A stretch of DNA of 64,000 nucleotides from assembly GCA_963573305.1 (NCBI GenBank), contig OY754337.1, forward strand, positions 50,295,164 to 50,359,163, written 5' to 3'. The DNA comes from Pyrrhosoma nymphula (lineage: Eukaryota; Arthropoda; Insecta; Odonata; Coenagrionidae). The notes under the pieces are model-generated. The model was given only the letters and a program-made list of their open reading frames with translations, did not search any database and was not told where the DNA came from. Each line of letters begins with the position of its first letter. Positions within the stretch are counted from its first letter, which is position 1. Below are positions 62,771-64,000 of the stretch, in pieces. The position numbers were made by a program, and so were the translations under genes.

Positions 62771-64000
62771 ACCCCGGTCGATTACTACCGATATCGACCC
62801 AATCACTGCCACAGAAGTCCGTACTTACACATCGTAGAGCCACTTTCATTTCAGTGCATCTGTTTATGAGTTTGAACTCATTTAAGCAATAGAGGAAATG
62901 AGAGAATTATATTTTAATTATTTTTCCTTAATTAAAGCAATTTATAACAAGAGTTTTCGGCGTGGTATTCGAAATTTAGACGAAATTATATTGAACTGTG
63001 TTGTTTTCGAATATTGGACTCGGCGTTACACCTTTAAATTTGTTAGCAACAATTATAATAATAAGAAATGTTTTATTCCGCCTTTAGAAGAGAAGTTCTA
63101 CACGTGTAATCGAATTATTACGAAATATGTGTCATGTGCCATTAGGCTACGTGTTAAAATAGCATTGAATTGCCAAAACACGTAATCAGTATGGTGCAAT
63201 TTTTCACTTCAATCAATAGATATCACTAATGAGAACACGTACGCAAGTTTTCACGCAAATCTGTACATAAACAAAAACTCTGCTAGAACCACCAAAAGGT
63301 AGTTCGAGCGATAAATCATTTCACCGCAAATTTGATGAACTTTACGCCATTTTAAAGAAAAATCACCCATCTTTTTAATTATATCAAAATATTATCCCCT
63401 TGCCGTACTACTCTTCGAGCAATTTGCATAAAAATATAAGCTGTTATTCATGGGATAGATTACGGCTGTGAGCTCCAGAGGGAGAATATTGGAAAAATTA
63501 GGACTTTCTAACACCTAGAATCCGTCAAACTACTAACAGTGTGTAGTTTGTATGTTTCCAAACTATTTATAAAAAATAATCAATTACTCACCGAACTACT
63601 TTTTATAGAATCGCAAAAAACCTATTTTGAAGGTGATTTAACCGTGCGGCGTGCAAAAATGAGTCAATTTAGAGACATACGTGGTTATATTTATTTAATT
63701 ACTGGAATTGTTGTCATATATAACTATATTCGAATATGTTCTCCGTTATGACTAGCTCAAATCTAATATCTCGCTCAAACTAACTTCAAGCAAATGCGAG
63801 GACACTTTCACCCGATTGTGAGGATAAGATTCTCTCCGTAGTCTACGCCACATCGTTGGGGCTGCGTTAATCGATCGTGTCAATAAAAACATTTCGCATT
63901 GGACCACCGCGTGAGAGGGAGTCGGCGAAGTTGTTAAAAAATAAAATCCGTGAAGTTCCGGGGACCGTGGAAGGGGAAGGGTTGTACGAGTGTGTCGGGA
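62771..64000. other. No gene or element recognised
   Basis: Two AT-rich frames (62898-63185 and 63539-63751) have no motif I recognise. This is the longest stretch without transposon landmarks and could be unique host sequence. Confidence 0.4.

Noticed and set aside
62898..63185. Possible host gene exon
   Set aside because: AT-rich frame of 95 codons with no recognisable motif, no splice or promoter evidence that can be judged by eye.

Overview
This 64 kb window is eukaryotic, AT-rich and almost entirely made of dead or dying transposable elements. I see no intact host gene, rRNA gene, bona fide tRNA gene or CRISPR array. The mix (CR1/Jockey-group LINEs, an RTE-like LINE, hAT, mariner-like and PIF/Harbinger-like DNA elements, a tRNA-derived SINE) fits an arthropod genome, perhaps an insect. 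The species cannot be fixed from the sequence, and that assignment is inference.

The dominant sequence is a group of CR1/Jockey-type LINEs. I divide them into local subfamilies named by their 3' ends: LINE-A (tail ...GCAGGGTATTTTGTAGATGTAG), LINE-B (tail ...GCACGGTACwTCGTAGATGTAG) and LINE-C (tail ...GCAGGGTAATATGTAGATG). A fourth type, LINE-D, is seen once as a fragment. All encode an APE-type endonuclease plus reverse transcriptase and end in a (TGTAGA)n hexamer tail preceded by a short hairpin. The best copy is LINE-A at 4.2-7.5 kb: 979 codons interrupted by a single in-frame TAA. Most others are 5' truncated, some to fewer than 60 bp.

Layout. 0.4-3.7 kb: RTE-like LINE split by a nested LINE-C. 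3.9-8.7 kb: near-complete LINE-A followed head-to-tail by a second LINE-A 3' end, then nested A/B pieces. 9.7-17.3 kb: LINE-A copies holding a LINE-B, a Harbinger-like MITE that itself holds a SINE, and a LINE-B with an inverted 5' part. 17.7-25.6 kb: old LINE-B pieces, a mariner-like relic with a large foldback, and a second RTE-like 3' end. 27.3-34.9 kb: a long LINE-B, a four-unit tandem of LINE-A tails, a hAT MITE, and a 2 kb LINE-A. 35-43 kb: a LINE-B with endonuclease and partial RT, a hAT deletion derivative with perfect 8 bp target duplications, and LINE-A/C/D pieces. 46.5-48.4 kb: LINE-B abutting a hAT transposase relic. 50.7-57.2 kb: nested tails, a second LINE-A dimer, a third hAT MITE and an antisense SINE. 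59.1-60.0 kb: a composite LINE-B/hAT/LINE-B unit. 60.4-62.8 kb: a BED-finger hAT relic and a LINE-A pair. The last 1.2 kb holds nothing I recognise.

The elements do not form a pathway. What links them is mechanism: LINE tails are repeatedly the landing site, the template or the breakpoint for further insertions, producing nested, head-to-head, head-to-tail and 5'-inverted arrangements. The most interesting signals are a compensatory base change in the shared 3' hairpin, head-to-tail dimers that share one junction, and a chimeric unit that looks like a 3' transduction of hAT sequence.
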